The notes beneath the pieces were generated by a model, which saw only the letters and a program-made list of their open reading frames with translations, was not told the origin of the DNA and did not search any database. The translations under genes were made by a program, and so were the position numbers. From Roseibium limicola (GTDB lineage Bacteria > Pseudomonadota > Alphaproteobacteria > Rhizobiales > Stappiaceae): a stretch of DNA of 64,000 nt. This document shows positions 54,073 to 63,408 of the stretch, in pieces (position 1 is the stretch's first letter; each line of letters opens with the position of its first letter). The stretch is taken from the NCBI RefSeq assembly GCF_017313085.1, contig NZ_JAFLNF010000004.1:62001-126000 (forward strand), written 5' to 3'.

Positions 54073-54418
54073 GGTCGCTCGATGGTTCGGGCTCTGCGAC
54101 TGGGCAGAACCTCAAGTCTGAATAAGTCGGGGGTCTTTTAGCTAAAAAAGCCCTGAAATGCCACGCCGGGCGTGAATTTCTGAAGGAGAAAGCGGTTGAG
54201 GGCGCCAGGACGGCACATCAGCCGGTCGTTACTGGCTAAATCGTCCGCAGGCCGGTCCCTGACGCGTGGAACAGCGGCGGGCCACCAGATGCAAAATTCT
54301 GCTCCCGGCGAATAGCGCAGGCTGAGGCGTCGCGGTGGGGCCCTGCAGAGGGCCTGAAGGCGTCAGGTTCATACTCATAGCGCGGCGAGTTTATCCATGG
54401 AGCCTCCAAGCGCAACCG
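54073..54418. other. 346-bp gap before pheS; holds an AT palindrome
   Basis: The gap should contain the pheS promoter. TTTTAGCTAAAA (54136-54147) is a perfect 12-bp palindrome about 64 bp upstream of pheS, inside GGGTC...AAGCCC. No clear gene, attenuator or terminator is seen. The right half is the end region of the LysR gene's downstream DNA. Confidence 0.5.
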
Positions 54419-55321
54419 CTAAATTTCCGGCGGCAGTTCAAGCGACTGCGGCAGCTCTTGCCTGAGCCAGTCCGAAAAGGCACGGGCCGGTCCGTCAAAA
54501 GGTTTGTGCGGGCTGTGCAGCAGCCAATAGGAGATGCCGGTCGCGATCATGTCCGGGAATGGGCGCACCAGCTGACCACTGGTCAAAGCGTAATAGGCAA
54601 GCGTTTCCCAGGCGAGGAAGACGCCTTGTCCGGCAACTGCTGCATCCAGGCAAAGCGCTCCGTCGGAGAAACTCGGGCCTGGCTGCAACTGTATCCGGTC
54701 GCGACCGGTCGCCTGCAGCCAGTCCTCCCAGGTGAACATCTGTCCCGGATCCAGGATGACCGGCAGCTTGAACATGTCTTCCGGCTTTTCGAAGGTTTCG
54801 GCCAGCACAGGACTGCACACCGGAAAAATGCGTTGGTCGAGCAGCTTTGTTGCCTTCAGTCCTGGGTAGGGGCCGCGACCGACGCGGATGCACAGATCAA
54901 CATCCGACAGGCTCGGATCTGTCAGCGCGACGGAGGCCTCCACCCGCACCCGAATATCGGGATGCGCCTTGGAGAAGGACTTCAGGTGCCAGACCAGCCA
55001 CTTGCCGGCGAAGACTGGCGCGGCAGAGACGGTGAGCATGCCGGAGCGTTCGCGGGAGGCCATATCGACCGCTGTCGACAGTGCACTCATGCCATGAGTC
55101 AGCTGGGACAGAACGGGCAGGGCAAAGGCAAGCGGAACCAGACCACGGGATCGGCGCTCAAACAGCGGTCGGGCGAGCTGGCCTTCTACCTTCTGCACCT
55201 GCTGGCTGACTGCACCGATGGTGACGCCAAGCTCTTCGGCCGCGGCCTTCAGAGAGCCTAGCCGTCCGACCGCCTCGACTGCCCGCAGGCCTGAAAGGTG
55301 AATGCGGTTAAGATTTTTCAT
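54419..55321 (-). CDS. LysR-family regulator (GcvA-like)
   Basis: This 300-residue protein has an N-terminal winged helix (about 8-65, LHLSGLRAVEAVGRLGSLKAAAEELGVT-type, with GAVSQQVQKVE) and a C-terminal periplasmic-binding-like effector domain (about 90-295). The pattern is closest to the GcvA group. It is divergent from the small DUF1127-like gene, and its own start overlaps a palindrome, so autoregulation and control of that gene are likely. The effector is unknown. Confidence 0.9.
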   Translation of the reverse strand: MKNLNRIHLSGLRAVEAVGRLGSLKAAAEELGVTIGAVSQQVQKVEGQLARPLFERRSRGLVPLAFALPVLSQLTHGMSALSTAVDMASRERSGMLTVSAAPVFAGKWLVWHLKSFSKAHPDIRVRVEASVALTDPSLSDVDLCIRVGRGPYPGLKATKLLDQRIFPVCSPVLAETFEKPEDMFKLPVILDPGQMFTWEDWLQATGRDRIQLQPGPSFSDGALCLDAAVAGQGVFLAWETLAYYALTSGQLVRPFPDMIATGISYWLLHSPHKPFDGPARAFSDWLRQELPQSLELPPEI

Positions 55322-55336
55322 ATAGAAAATCTATAT
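55320..55336. promoter_or_regulatory. ATATAGA-N3-TCTATAT palindrome at the LysR start
   Basis: A perfect 7-bp inverted repeat with a 3-bp centre overlaps the LysR start codon. A second TATAGA-like half site (CTTATATAGATAG, 55378-55390) lies closer to the divergent gene. Together they fit LysR-type binding sites. Confidence 0.5.
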
Positions 55337-55458
55337 CATGATGCAGAAGAAGTCGATTTTTTCTGCCAGATCTCAAGCTTATATAGATAGAATAGCTAAA
55401 TCCATATGAGGGCTTGGCCATGCCTGATCCTACGGCATTGCCGATAACAAGGAGAATA

Positions 55459-55602
55459 ATGATGATGCTGAAAACGATCTTTTCCCGCCGGTATCCCACA
55501 GACGACGCCCACGGCGGTCGCTGCACAGACCCGATGGATCATCCGGCCATTCAGCGCATGAGCGCACGTGAGCTGGCGGACCTGCCGATCAACCGCGGTT
55601 GA
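55459..55602 (+). CDS. Small DUF1127-like protein
   Basis: This roughly 47-residue protein ends DHPAIQRMSARELADLPINRG, in which HPAxxRMSxRELxDLP is the DUF1127/YjiS-like pattern of small, basic proteins. Some DUF1127 proteins act in phosphate, stress or RNA turnover; most are untested. Three ATG codons in a row (55459, 55462, 55465) follow GGAGA; the second or third has better spacing. It is divergent from the LysR gene, which suggests it is a target. Confidence 0.6.
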   Translation: MMMLKTIFSRRYPTDDAHGGRCTDPMDHPAIQRMSARELADLPINRG

Positions 55603-55738
55603 TCCACTTGCCTTCGAAAATTCGACCGTCCAACGGCGCCCGAAAGCAATTCGGCGCCGTTTTTGTTTTGATGATCAGAACTTGACTTGGAGTAACTCCA
55701 GGAAACTAGGTTGAACTGGTCAGAGAAAGGCGAGCGTT

Positions 55739-56098
55739 ATGAAAATTTCAGAAGCATCGGGAGAATGCGGTCTTAGCCCGGATACGATCCGCTTCTATGA
55801 AAAATCCGGTCTCGTCCAGATTGCGCGCGGCGCCGATGGCCTGCGCCGGTTCTCGCCCGAAAACGTCGAGTGGCTCACTCTTCTCTACTGGCTTCGTCAG
55901 ACTGGCATGCCGATGAAAGTCATGCATCGTTTTGCCAGCCTTTATCAGCAGGGCGCAGAGACCATAGGAGATAGAACAGCTCTCCTGCTGCAACACGCGG
56001 AGCATCTTCGCACTCGGCGCCAGGAATTGGACTGCTGCGAGCTTGTTCTCGCCCACAAGGTGTCTACCTATGAGGCGCTGGAAAGGAGTATCGCATGA
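55739..56098 (+). CDS. MerR-family regulator
   Basis: This 119-residue protein starts MKISEASGECGLSPDTIRFYEKSGLV, the MerR DNA-binding head, and has a short coiled-coil tail (about 75-115). It has no Cys cluster for metals, so it is the non-metal class that often controls an adjacent gene. It overlaps the SDR gene by ATGA. Confidence 0.9.
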   Translation: MKISEASGECGLSPDTIRFYEKSGLVQIARGADGLRRFSPENVEWLTLLYWLRQTGMPMKVMHRFASLYQQGAETIGDRTALLLQHAEHLRTRRQELDCCELVLAHKVSTYEALERSIA

Positions 56099-56697
56099 GA
56101 ATTCTTGTTGTTGGTGCCAAGGGAGATATTGGCCAGGCGATTTGCGCAGAGCTGCAGCCGCGCCATGAGATCATCACCGCCGGACGAACTTCCGGCGATC
56201 ACCAGGTGGACCTGACGGATCTTGCTTCGGTGCAAGCCTTGTATCAGGCGGTTGGTCCAGTCGATGCGGTTATCTCCGCAGTCGGCGAGGTCAAGTTCGC
56301 CACTCTGGCCGAGTTCACGCCCGATCAGATGCTGTTCGGTTTGCAAAACAAGGTGATGGGCCAGATCAACCTGGTTCTGGCCGGCCTGAATGTGGTGCGT
56401 GACGGCGGATCCTTGACCTTGACCAGTGGCATTCTCGACCGTGACCCAGTGGCCGTCGGTGTCGGCGCTGCGACAGCCAACGCTGCGTTGGGAGGCTTTG
56501 TGAAGGGAGCTGCCATCGATATGCCGCGTGGCTTGCGCCTGAACGTCGTGAGCCCCGGCCTACTAGATGTCTCTGCCGCAAAATATGGTCAGTTTTTTCC
56601 GGGCCACGTGCCGGTCGCAGCCACGCGCGTTGGTCTGGCCTATGCGAAATGCGTTGAAGGCCTGCCAAACGGACAAGTGGTGATCGTCGACGGCTGA
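56095..56697 (+). CDS. Short-chain dehydrogenase-like protein lacking the Tyr/Lys pair
   Basis: This 200-residue protein has the Rossmann start ILVVGAKGDIGQAI (GxxGxxG) and RTSGDHQVDLTDL for NAD(P) binding, and Ser111 near the active site. Where SDRs have YxxxK the sequence is AATANAALGGF, so Tyr becomes Ala125 and Lys becomes Asn129. The same pattern occurs in a subgroup of short SDRs. It may bind a nucleotide but not reduce in the normal way. Its start overlaps the MerR gene, which probably controls it. Confidence 0.82.
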   Translation: MRILVVGAKGDIGQAICAELQPRHEIITAGRTSGDHQVDLTDLASVQALYQAVGPVDAVISAVGEVKFATLAEFTPDQMLFGLQNKVMGQINLVLAGLNVVRDGGSLTLTSGILDRDPVAVGVGAATANAALGGFVKGAAIDMPRGLRLNVVSPGLLDVSAAKYGQFFPGHVPVAATRVGLAYAKCVEGLPNGQVVIVDG

Positions 56698-56717
56698 TAC
56701 CGGCGTTTGGTCAGGCG

Positions 56718-57296
56718 TTAGGACTTCTTGACGAACTCGGTCAGAATCACGATGCGCTGGTCGTTGACGCGGCCTTCGATCTGAGCAGCATTGTCCGGTA
56801 CCAGGCCGATGTTGCGCACGGCCGTGCCGCGCTTGGCGGTGAAGCCAGCGCCCTTGACCTTCAGGTCCTTGATCAGCGTCACCGTGTCGCCAACGGCCAG
56901 AACTGCACCATTGGTGTCCTTGTGAATGACGGCTGTGTCTTCGTCGGCGGTTTCTGCCTGACCGGCCTGGGCCCACGCCAGGGTCTCCTCATCCAGATAC
57001 AACATGTCGAGCAGGTCACGCGCCCAGGTCTCTGCCGATAGCCGGTTGAGCATCCGCCAGGCGGTAACCTGAACCGGCGCAACTTGCGACCATGCGCTGT
57101 CATTCAGGCAGCGCCAGTGGGTGTCGTTGAGCTCTGCGCCTTCGATCTGCTCCCGGCAGGTGGTGCAGGCCAGGATGGCCTCATCTAGCGTGTCGCCGTC
57201 CCTGGGGAGCACTGTCATGGCAGCAAGGTTATCCGTTGCGCCACAGAGTTCACATTTGCCATCAGCGCGGGCGTGGAGATCGGTTTCGAGGCTCAT
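56718..57296 (-). CDS. phnA: PhnA/YjdM-family protein
   Basis: This 192-residue protein has an N-terminal zinc-ribbon-like segment with CELCGATDNL and ACTTCREQ, then a C-terminal PhnA domain (about 120-192, DTNGAVLAVGDTVTLIKDLKVKG). The name comes from a phosphonate operon, yet E. coli YjdM is not required for phosphonate use and the true role is not clear. No phn genes are near. It stands alone in the minus strand next to lepA. Confidence 0.88.
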   Translation of the reverse strand: MSLETDLHARADGKCELCGATDNLAAMTVLPRDGDTLDEAILACTTCREQIEGAELNDTHWRCLNDSAWSQVAPVQVTAWRMLNRLSAETWARDLLDMLYLDEETLAWAQAGQAETADEDTAVIHKDTNGAVLAVGDTVTLIKDLKVKGAGFTAKRGTAVRNIGLVPDNAAQIEGRVNDQRIVILTEFVKKS

Positions 57297-57351
57297 CGGA
57301 GGTCCTTTTGAGGGGAGGCCGGCAATTCACGAAAAATGCTCCGGCGCAGTA

Positions 57352-57383
57352 CAAACAAAAACCCCGGCACTGGGGCCGGGGTT
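57352..57383 (-). terminator. Terminator after lepA
   Basis: ACCCCGGC (57361-57368) pairs with GCCGGGGT (57375-57382) across a 6-nt loop; on the minus strand it is followed by TTTTGTTTG. It lies 23 bp after the lepA stop. Confidence 0.85.
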
Positions 57384-57405
57384 CGAATAGGTGTCGTCAG
57401 GACAC

Positions 57406-59211
57406 TCAATCTTCCATCTTGAGCGCCTGGATGAAGGCTTCCTGTGGAATCTCCACCTTGCCGAACTGGCGCATCTTCTTCTTGCCGGCCTTCTGTTTTT
57501 CCAGCAGCTTGCGCTTACGGGTGGCATCACCACCGTAACACTTGGCGGTCACGTCCTTGCGCAGGGCCGACAGGGTCTCACGGGCAATTACCCGAGCGCC
57601 GATGGCAGCCTGAATCGGGATCTTGAACATGTGACGCGGGATCAGCTCTTTCAGCTTTTCGCACATGGCACGGCCACGGCGCTCGGCCTGGGAGCGGTGA
57701 ACCAGCATGGCGAGAGCATCCACCGGCTCGTCATTGACAAGCACCGACATTTTCACCAGATCCCCGGCGCGATAGTCGGAAATCTGGTAGTCGAAGGAGG
57801 CATAGCCCTTGGAGATCGACTTCAGCCGGTCGTAGAAATCGAAGACGACTTCGTTGAGCGGCAGGTCGTAGGAGACCATGGCGCGCGTTCCGACGTAGGA
57901 CAGATCAACCTGCAGCCCGCGACGATCCTGGCACAGCTTCAAAATGCTGCCGAGATAGTCGTCCGGTGTCATGATGTTGGCGCGGATCCACGGCTCTCGG
58001 ATCTCTTCAACCTTCACCACGTCCGGCATATCGGCCGGGTTGTGCAGATCGATCTCCGAGCCATCGGTCATCGACAGCTGATAAACCACAGAGGGTGCGG
58101 TCGCGATCAGGTCGAGATTGAATTCGCGGGACAGGCGCTCCTGAATGATTTCCAGGTGCAGCAGGCCAAGGAAGCCACAGCGGAAACCGAAACCGAGGGC
58201 TGCCGAGGTTTCCATTTCATAAGAGAAGCTGGCGTCATTGAGGCGCAGCTTGCCCATGGCGGCGCGCAGATCCTCAAAGTCGTTGGCATCCACCGGGAAA
58301 AGGCCGCAGAACACAACCGGCTGGGCTGGCTTGAAGCCCGGCAGAGCTTCGGCACATGGCTTCTTCTCCAGGGTGATCGTATCGCCGACGCGGGTGTCGG
58401 CCACTTCCTTGATCGAACCGGTGATCACGCCGATTTCACCGGCATGCAGCTCTTCAACTTGCAGGAACTTGGGGGTCATGACGCCGACGCGATCAACGTC
58501 ATACGCCGCCCCTGTTCCCATCATCTTGATCTTGTGGCCTTTTTTCAAGGAGCCGTTGATCACCCGAACAAGCACCATCACGCCAAGATACGTATCGTAC
58601 CAGCTGTCGACCAGCATGGCTTTCAACGTGTCGTCGGGGTCGCCTTGTGGCGCCGGCAGCTTCTTGACGATGGCTTCCAGAACCGTCTCGACGCCGAGGC
58701 CGGTCTTGGCGGAAATCATGCAGGCTTCGGACGCATCGATCCCGATCACGTCTTCGATCTGCTCCTTGATCCGGTCGGGTTCTGCCGCCGGCAGGTCGAC
58801 CTTGTTCAGGACAGTGACAATCTCGTGGTTGTTGTCGATGGCCTGATAGACGTTGGCAAGCGTCTGCGCTTCCACGCCCTGAGAGGCATCTACCACCAGC
58901 AAGGAGCCTTCACAGGCGGCCAGTGAACGCGAGACCTCGTAGGCGAAGTCGACGTGGCCCGGGGTGTCGATCAGGTTGAGAATATATTGCTGACCGTCTT
59001 CGGCATTGTAGATCAGTCGCACGGTCTGCGCCTTGATCGTAATGCCGCGTTCCCGCTCGATATCCATGCTATCGAGGAGCTGCTCGGTCATTTCCCGATC
59101 GGTCACCGTGCCGGTCATCTGGATCAACCGGTCGGCAAGCGTCGACTTGCCGTGGTCGATGTGGGCCACGATGGAGAAGTTGCGGATGTTGGAAAGCGTC
59201 TTGGTCGTCAT
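57406..59211 (-). CDS. lepA: Elongation factor 4 (LepA)
   Basis: This 601-residue GTPase has the G1 motif [14 protein letters not shown] (about 17-30), the G3 region [15 protein letters not shown], and the LepA C-terminal domain (about 490-590). It acts on ribosomes during stress, affecting initiation or back-translocation; its precise job is debated. Length and end match the family. It is followed by a terminator and not in an operon. Confidence 0.97.
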   Translation of the reverse strand: MTTKTLSNIRNFSIVAHIDHGKSTLADRLIQMTGTVTDREMTEQLLDSMDIERERGITIKAQTVRLIYNAEDGQQYILNLIDTPGHVDFAYEVSRSLAACEGSLLVVDASQGVEAQTLANVYQAIDNNHEIVTVLNKVDLPAAEPDRIKEQIEDVIGIDASEACMISAKTGLGVETVLEAIVKKLPAPQGDPDDTLKAMLVDSWYDTYLGVMVLVRVINGSLKKGHKIKMMGTGAAYDVDRVGVMTPKFLQVEELHAGEIGVITGSIKEVADTRVGDTITLEKKPCAEALPGFKPAQPVVFCGLFPVDANDFEDLRAAMGKLRLNDASFSYEMETSAALGFGFRCGFLGLLHLEIIQERLSREFNLDLIATAPSVVYQLSMTDGSEIDLHNPADMPDVVKVEEIREPWIRANIMTPDDYLGSILKLCQDRRGLQVDLSYVGTRAMVSYDLPLNEVVFDFYDRLKSISKGYASFDYQISDYRAGDLVKMSVLVNDEPVDALAMLVHRSQAERRGRAMCEKLKELIPRHMFKIPIQAAIGARVIARETLSALRKDVTAKCYGGDATRKRKLLEKQKAGKKKMRQFGKVEIPQEAFIQALKMED

Positions 59212-59321
59212 GGCGCTCGTTTATCATTGCAAGGGCCATTCGCAAAGGGTTTTGCGCGATTGCGTGTCCAGTTCTTTGGGCTTATGCACCACAGGTCCCC
59301 GGTTCACTTTGCAGGCCTGAC

Positions 59322-59840
59322 ATGAAACTGCGCGTAGCAAACGAAAAAGACCTTCCCGCACTCCTGGAAATTTACAATCAGGCTGTCCTCGAAACCACCG
59401 CGTCCTGGACCAGTTCTGCGGACAGCTTGGAAGGGCGCCGAGCCTGGTTGAGGGGGCGACGGGAGGAAGGCTATCCGGTGATCGTCGCCGTGGACGGGAC
59501 GGATGCCGTTCAGGGATACGCCAGCTTCGGCTCGTTTCGCGGCCGCGATGGCTATGGCCTGACGGTGGAACACTCGGTCTATGTGAAGCCTGCGGCACAA
59601 GGGCAGGGATTGGGGCGCCTTTTGCTGGATGCTCTTGTCATCGAAGCACGGCAAGCCGGGTTCCACACCATGGTCGGCGCCGTCGATGCCAGCAATGTGG
59701 CGTCTCTGGCACTGCATGCGAAGGCCGGGTTTTCGGCCTCCACGCCTCTGCCTCAGGTTGGCAAGAAATTCGGCCGTTGGCTCGATCTGGTGCTGGTGAC
59801 CAAGGTTCTCGACGAGCGGACAACGCCACCTGCCGCCTGA
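59322..59840 (+). CDS. GNAT acetyltransferase, phosphinothricin acetyltransferase-like
   Basis: This 172-residue protein has the GNAT acetyl-CoA motif VKPAAQGQGLGRLLLDAL (QxxGxG/A) and starts LRVANEKDLPALLEIYNQAV like the Pat/YncA group. These enzymes acetylate phosphinothricin, methionine sulfoximine or related amines. The substrate here is unknown. It is divergent from lepA. Confidence 0.87.
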   Translation: MKLRVANEKDLPALLEIYNQAVLETTASWTSSADSLEGRRAWLRGRREEGYPVIVAVDGTDAVQGYASFGSFRGRDGYGLTVEHSVYVKPAAQGQGLGRLLLDALVIEARQAGFHTMVGAVDASNVASLALHAKAGFSASTPLPQVGKKFGRWLDLVLVTKVLDERTTPPAA

Positions 59841-59878
59841 TCCCAGCGTTGTGTTGAGCCCGGTGTTACGTCTCAGTT

Positions 59879-60973
59879 CTACTGCGCCTCCAGGACCGCC
59901 CGGCAGCTGTTGGGGAGGGCCGCAAGCTCCATAGGGCGGCGCTTGACCACAGGCGCGTCCGGGTCTTTCGGCACCCATGGTTCATCCGAAAGCCAGTAGG
60001 CCAGATGTTTGCCACAGCCGTCGCCCGGTGGCGGTGGGGTCTGGTCCTTGCAGCCGCTGCTGCCTTTTGGGCAGCTTAGCCGAACATGAAAATGATAGTG
60101 ATGGCCCCACCACGGCCGGATGACCCGAAGCCAAGACCGGTCGCCAGTTTCAAACGCACAGAGCGCCTTCTTGATCGCCGGACTGACGAAGATGCGGGCG
60201 GTGCGCGGATCCTGTGCCGCGCGGCGGATCAGTATGGCGTGCGTGTCAGTGAACTTGCGGGGATCGACAGATCGGTCGGCGCCCTTAACGTCCATCGGCC
60301 CTTTCAGCATCGAAACGGCAGAGACATTCTCGCGCTCATCGGCATCCATCCGGTGGTCCGGCATAGGTTTCAGCCAGATATCCGCATCCAGACCGATCTG
60401 GTGGCTGGAGTGGCCTGAGGTCATTGGTCCGCCGCGCGGCTGCGCCATATCGCCGACCAGCAGGCCGCGCCATCCGAGTCCCGGAGCATCGCGGGCCAGA
60501 TCCTCCAGATAGTCGATCATCACCGGGTGGCCCCAATTGCGGTTGCGCGACAATCGCATGACCTGCCAGCCCGGCCCGTCGGTGGGGAGGGACTTCCCTC
60601 CCGCCAGACAGCCCTTGGCATAGGAGCCGATGGAGCGAGCACGCACATTGGAGGGCCGCAGCATCGCGCCAAAATACTCTTTCGCCGCCCGGTTTGGATC
60701 GAGTGACGTCAACCGTGTGCCCGGTGTTATTGGACGCCACTTCTGTGGGGGGGCGGGAATATCGCTCGGCAGTTGCACGCCGAAAGCCTGGGACCCGCCG
60801 GCGGCGGGGGCCGGTGTTGCAGAAACAACTCCGGGTTTTTCCGGCGGAACAGCGGAAGGGGCAGCACGCGCCCCGGTCATACATGCCAGCAGAACAGCTG
60901 CAAGCAACGGAAGTCGAGGGATTGTGCGAGTGCCGTTTGTCAAAATCCCACTGCCTTTCATTGCAACAATCAT
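59879..60973 (-). CDS. mepA: Penicillin-insensitive murein endopeptidase MepA
   Basis: This 364-residue protein has a signal peptide (about 5-37, ending GARAA) and the M74 metal motifs SHSSHQIGLDADIW (HxxGxxxD) and HYHFHVRLSCP (HxH). MepA cleaves D-Ala-meso-DAP cross-links in peptidoglycan in the periplasm. C-terminal Cys residues (about 4) suit the family. The ATG overlaps the patatin stop (ATGA), so it is probably translated with it; a second ATG at 60961 is possible. Confidence 0.92.
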   Translation of the reverse strand: MIVAMKGSGILTNGTRTIPRLPLLAAVLLACMTGARAAPSAVPPEKPGVVSATPAPAAGGSQAFGVQLPSDIPAPPQKWRPITPGTRLTSLDPNRAAKEYFGAMLRPSNVRARSIGSYAKGCLAGGKSLPTDGPGWQVMRLSRNRNWGHPVMIDYLEDLARDAPGLGWRGLLVGDMAQPRGGPMTSGHSSHQIGLDADIWLKPMPDHRMDADERENVSAVSMLKGPMDVKGADRSVDPRKFTDTHAILIRRAAQDPRTARIFVSPAIKKALCAFETGDRSWLRVIRPWWGHHYHFHVRLSCPKGSSGCKDQTPPPPGDGCGKHLAYWLSDEPWVPKDPDAPVVKRRPMELAALPNSCRAVLEAQ

Positions 60974-62022
60974 GCAGCCGTTGATGTCGTCTGACCGATG
61001 AGAAGCTCTGCGATTTCATCGAGGAGCAATGTGTTGTCCTTGATGATGCGGTCAGCGACGCCGTTTAGCGTGGTTACATTGCCTGGCCGTGCATTGTCCA
61101 TCGCCTCTGCGCCTTCGGGCAGGGTCCCGTTGAGGCGGATGTAGCGCGTTTCGCCCAGATCCGTGAACAGGCACTCGGCCTGATAGGCCGCCGTCTGCGC
61201 CTGGCCATCGGCGAAAATCGACAGAATAGGTACGCCGTTCGAGGGCTGCATCCAGCCCAGCGCGCCCCAACCCTTGGCGTCGCGATAGGAGAACGGGGTT
61301 TCCGAACTCAAACCGGTGCCGAGCGAGATCAAGATGATGTCTTCAGCCGCCCACCCCAGCTTGCGCGCTTCGATATAGGCGGCGAGTGCCGGATCGCTCA
61401 TGAAAACCCCACCGTCGATCAAGGCTTCCTCGCGCGCCTTGGTCAGGTTTTCGACCTTGGCCGGTTCAAAGAAGGAAGGCGCTGCCGTCGTCGCGCGAAC
61501 GGCCTGCCAGAGATAATAGTCGTCGCTACGATGGCCCTCACGCTGGCGGGTATTGCTCATGAAGACGGCCTTGCGCCGTTCGATATCATATGCAGTGAGC
61601 ACCAGATGTGTCAGCCCGGAGGCCATAGAGGTCCAGCCGAACTTGGACTTCAGCAGTTTTTCAAACGGGCGAGCGTCATAGGTCTCGTCAAACAAGCCGA
61701 AGGGATTGGAGAGGGCACGTCCGATCCTGTGGCTGAAGGAATGGCTGAAGATCTCGCGCGCATCGGTTTCATAGAACTGTCGCAGTTCCTGGATCGTTGC
61801 GGCTGGTTCGTCGCGTGCACCTCCAGGCTTTGGCGCGGCAAGTCCGGCGGCGATCAAGCCGCCCGTGGAGGTGCCGCAAATCAGGTCGAAACAGGCATGA
61901 GGCACCATGTCCTGTCCCCGATGCGCCATCCGTGCGGCAACGCTCTCCAGAACACGCAGGGGGATCAGACCTCGGACACCACCACCGTCGATGGACAGGA
62001 TTACATGTTTTTGTCGCGACAT
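60970..62022 (-). CDS. Patatin-like phospholipase
   Basis: This 350-residue protein has the patatin oxyanion motif DGGGVRG near the N-terminus, the nucleophile GTSTGG (about Ser52) and the catalytic Asp in IDGGVF (about Asp203). It is close to bacterial patatin hydrolases that act on acyl lipids. No signal peptide is seen, so it is probably cytosolic. ATG at 62022 follows GAGGAT; a GTG 12 bp earlier is an alternative. Its coupling with mepA is unusual. Confidence 0.87.
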   Translation of the reverse strand: MSRQKHVILSIDGGGVRGLIPLRVLESVAARMAHRGQDMVPHACFDLICGTSTGGLIAAGLAAPKPGGARDEPAATIQELRQFYETDAREIFSHSFSHRIGRALSNPFGLFDETYDARPFEKLLKSKFGWTSMASGLTHLVLTAYDIERRKAVFMSNTRQREGHRSDDYYLWQAVRATTAAPSFFEPAKVENLTKAREEALIDGGVFMSDPALAAYIEARKLGWAAEDIILISLGTGLSSETPFSYRDAKGWGALGWMQPSNGVPILSIFADGQAQTAAYQAECLFTDLGETRYIRLNGTLPEGAEAMDNARPGNVTTLNGVADRIIKDNTLLLDEIAELLIGQTTSTAA

Positions 62023-62346
62023 TAGGATCCTCACTCGGCAATTCAGGGCAGACGTTTGCAGGCCTCCGGCAAGACTGGCCGATAATGGCCGACAGAGGTC
62101 GCAATGACCCCCAAACAGGAATGCATGGGGATCCTCAGGGCCGAATGCGGCTGGGCTGTGGCAGCCTGGACCAGAGTTTGTCTACCTTGCAACATTGCAA
62201 CGAGTAAGTCCCGTCGCGGAACAATTCAAAGCTGGATTTTTGACACACTGCGCGATTTTTCCCCAGAGGGCGTTAACAGTGCATTGCCCGTTGCCTTCGC
62301 GCTGCCAACGCCTAAACTCGGGCACAAACAACAGGAAAGACATCAT
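62023..62346. other. 324-bp gap between the patatin gene and the M42 peptidase
   Basis: A plus-strand frame is open from 62104 into the peptidase, but its first 81 codons do not resemble the family, so I treat it as leader. It should hold both divergent promoters. I see no clear dyad or terminator. Confidence 0.5.
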
Positions 62347-63393
62347 ATGAATATCGATCTATTGCGCCGTCTGTGTGAAACGCCCGGCGTTCCCGGTCAC
62401 GAACACCGGATCCGCGAGCTGATCCTAAGCGAAATCGAAGGCCTGTTCGACGAAGTCACAGTTGACCCGATGGGGTCGCTTTTGTGCAAGCGCGCGTCGC
62501 GTGCGGCGCCGAAGGATGGCAGCGATCCGAAAAAGGTCATGCTGCTGTGTCACATGGATGAGATCGGCTTTCTGGTCTCCCACATCACTGACAAGGGCTT
62601 CCTGTATGTCCAGCCGGTGGGTGGGTTTGACCCCCGCAATCTGTTCTCCCGCCGCGTTCTCGTCTCCACTGACGATGGCGATTACAAGGGGGTGATGAAC
62701 CCGGGCGGCCGCCCGATCCACATTTCCTCGGCAGAAGAACGCAAAAAGGTGCCGGAGCCGAATGAGTTCATCATTGATGTCGGAATGGGCGAAGAAGCGA
62801 AGGACAAGATCAAAATCGGCGACATGGTCACCATGGACGAACCGCTGATCGAGATTGGCAACAAGATCGTTTCAAAGGCGCTCGACAACCGTATTGCCTG
62901 CTGGCTTGGCATCGAGGCCATCAAGGCGTTGGGCAAGGCAAAGCACACGTGCGAAATCCATGTCGCCTTCACCTGTCAGGAAGAGGTCGGCCTGCGCGGG
63001 GCGCGGACTGCAGCCTTCGCGATCAAGCCGGACATCGGCTTTGGCGTTGATACGACACTTGCCTGTGACACACCGGGCGTGCCGGATCAGGATCGCACGA
63101 CGGTGCATGGCGAAGGCTTCGGTCTGCACGTCAAGGATTCCAGCTTCATCGCCGATCGTGATCTGGTGAAAGAGATCGAAGCTCTGGCGGAAAAGGAAAA
63201 GATCCCGTTCCAGCGCACCATGTTGCGGGCAGGTGGTCAGGATGGCGCGGCAGCGCAACAGTCGGCTGCCGGCGCCAAGGCGGTCGGCATTGTCGTTGGC
63301 ACGCGCTACATCCACACCGTCACGGAAATGATCCATCGTGACGACCTGAAAGCAGCCTGCGATATTCTGGCAGCTTATATGGAAGCAGCGTAA
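62347..63393 (+). CDS. M42-family metallopeptidase (FrvX-like)
   Basis: This 348-residue aminopeptidase-like protein starts MNIDLLRRLCETPGVPGHE and has the M42 metal and catalytic residues: LLCHMDEIGF, SKALDNRIACWLG (Asp) and FTCQEEVGLRGA (Glu-Glu). M42 enzymes trim peptides and often form dodecamers. ATG at 62347 follows AGGAAAG. It stands alone. Confidence 0.93.
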   Translation: MNIDLLRRLCETPGVPGHEHRIRELILSEIEGLFDEVTVDPMGSLLCKRASRAAPKDGSDPKKVMLLCHMDEIGFLVSHITDKGFLYVQPVGGFDPRNLFSRRVLVSTDDGDYKGVMNPGGRPIHISSAEERKKVPEPNEFIIDVGMGEEAKDKIKIGDMVTMDEPLIEIGNKIVSKALDNRIACWLGIEAIKALGKAKHTCEIHVAFTCQEEVGLRGARTAAFAIKPDIGFGVDTTLACDTPGVPDQDRTTVHGEGFGLHVKDSSFIADRDLVKEIEALAEKEKIPFQRTMLRAGGQDGAAAQQSAAGAKAVGIVVGTRYIHTVTEMIHRDDLKAACDILAAYMEAA

Positions 63394-63408
63394 GCGCCTG
63401 GTTCAAGT

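Noticed and set aside
54130-54150. AT palindrome before pheS as a terminator
   Set aside because: The stem is AT-only at its centre and no T-tract follows in either direction; a pheS attenuator was also sought and no Phe-rich leader peptide found.
57391-58926. 511-codon open frame antisense to lepA
   Set aside because: It is a mirror of lepA codon bias; the sense product is a full, conserved LepA.
62104-62346. 81-codon N-terminal extension of the M42 peptidase
   Set aside because: Those codons lack similarity to the family, and a good ribosome binding site and the usual start lie at 62347.
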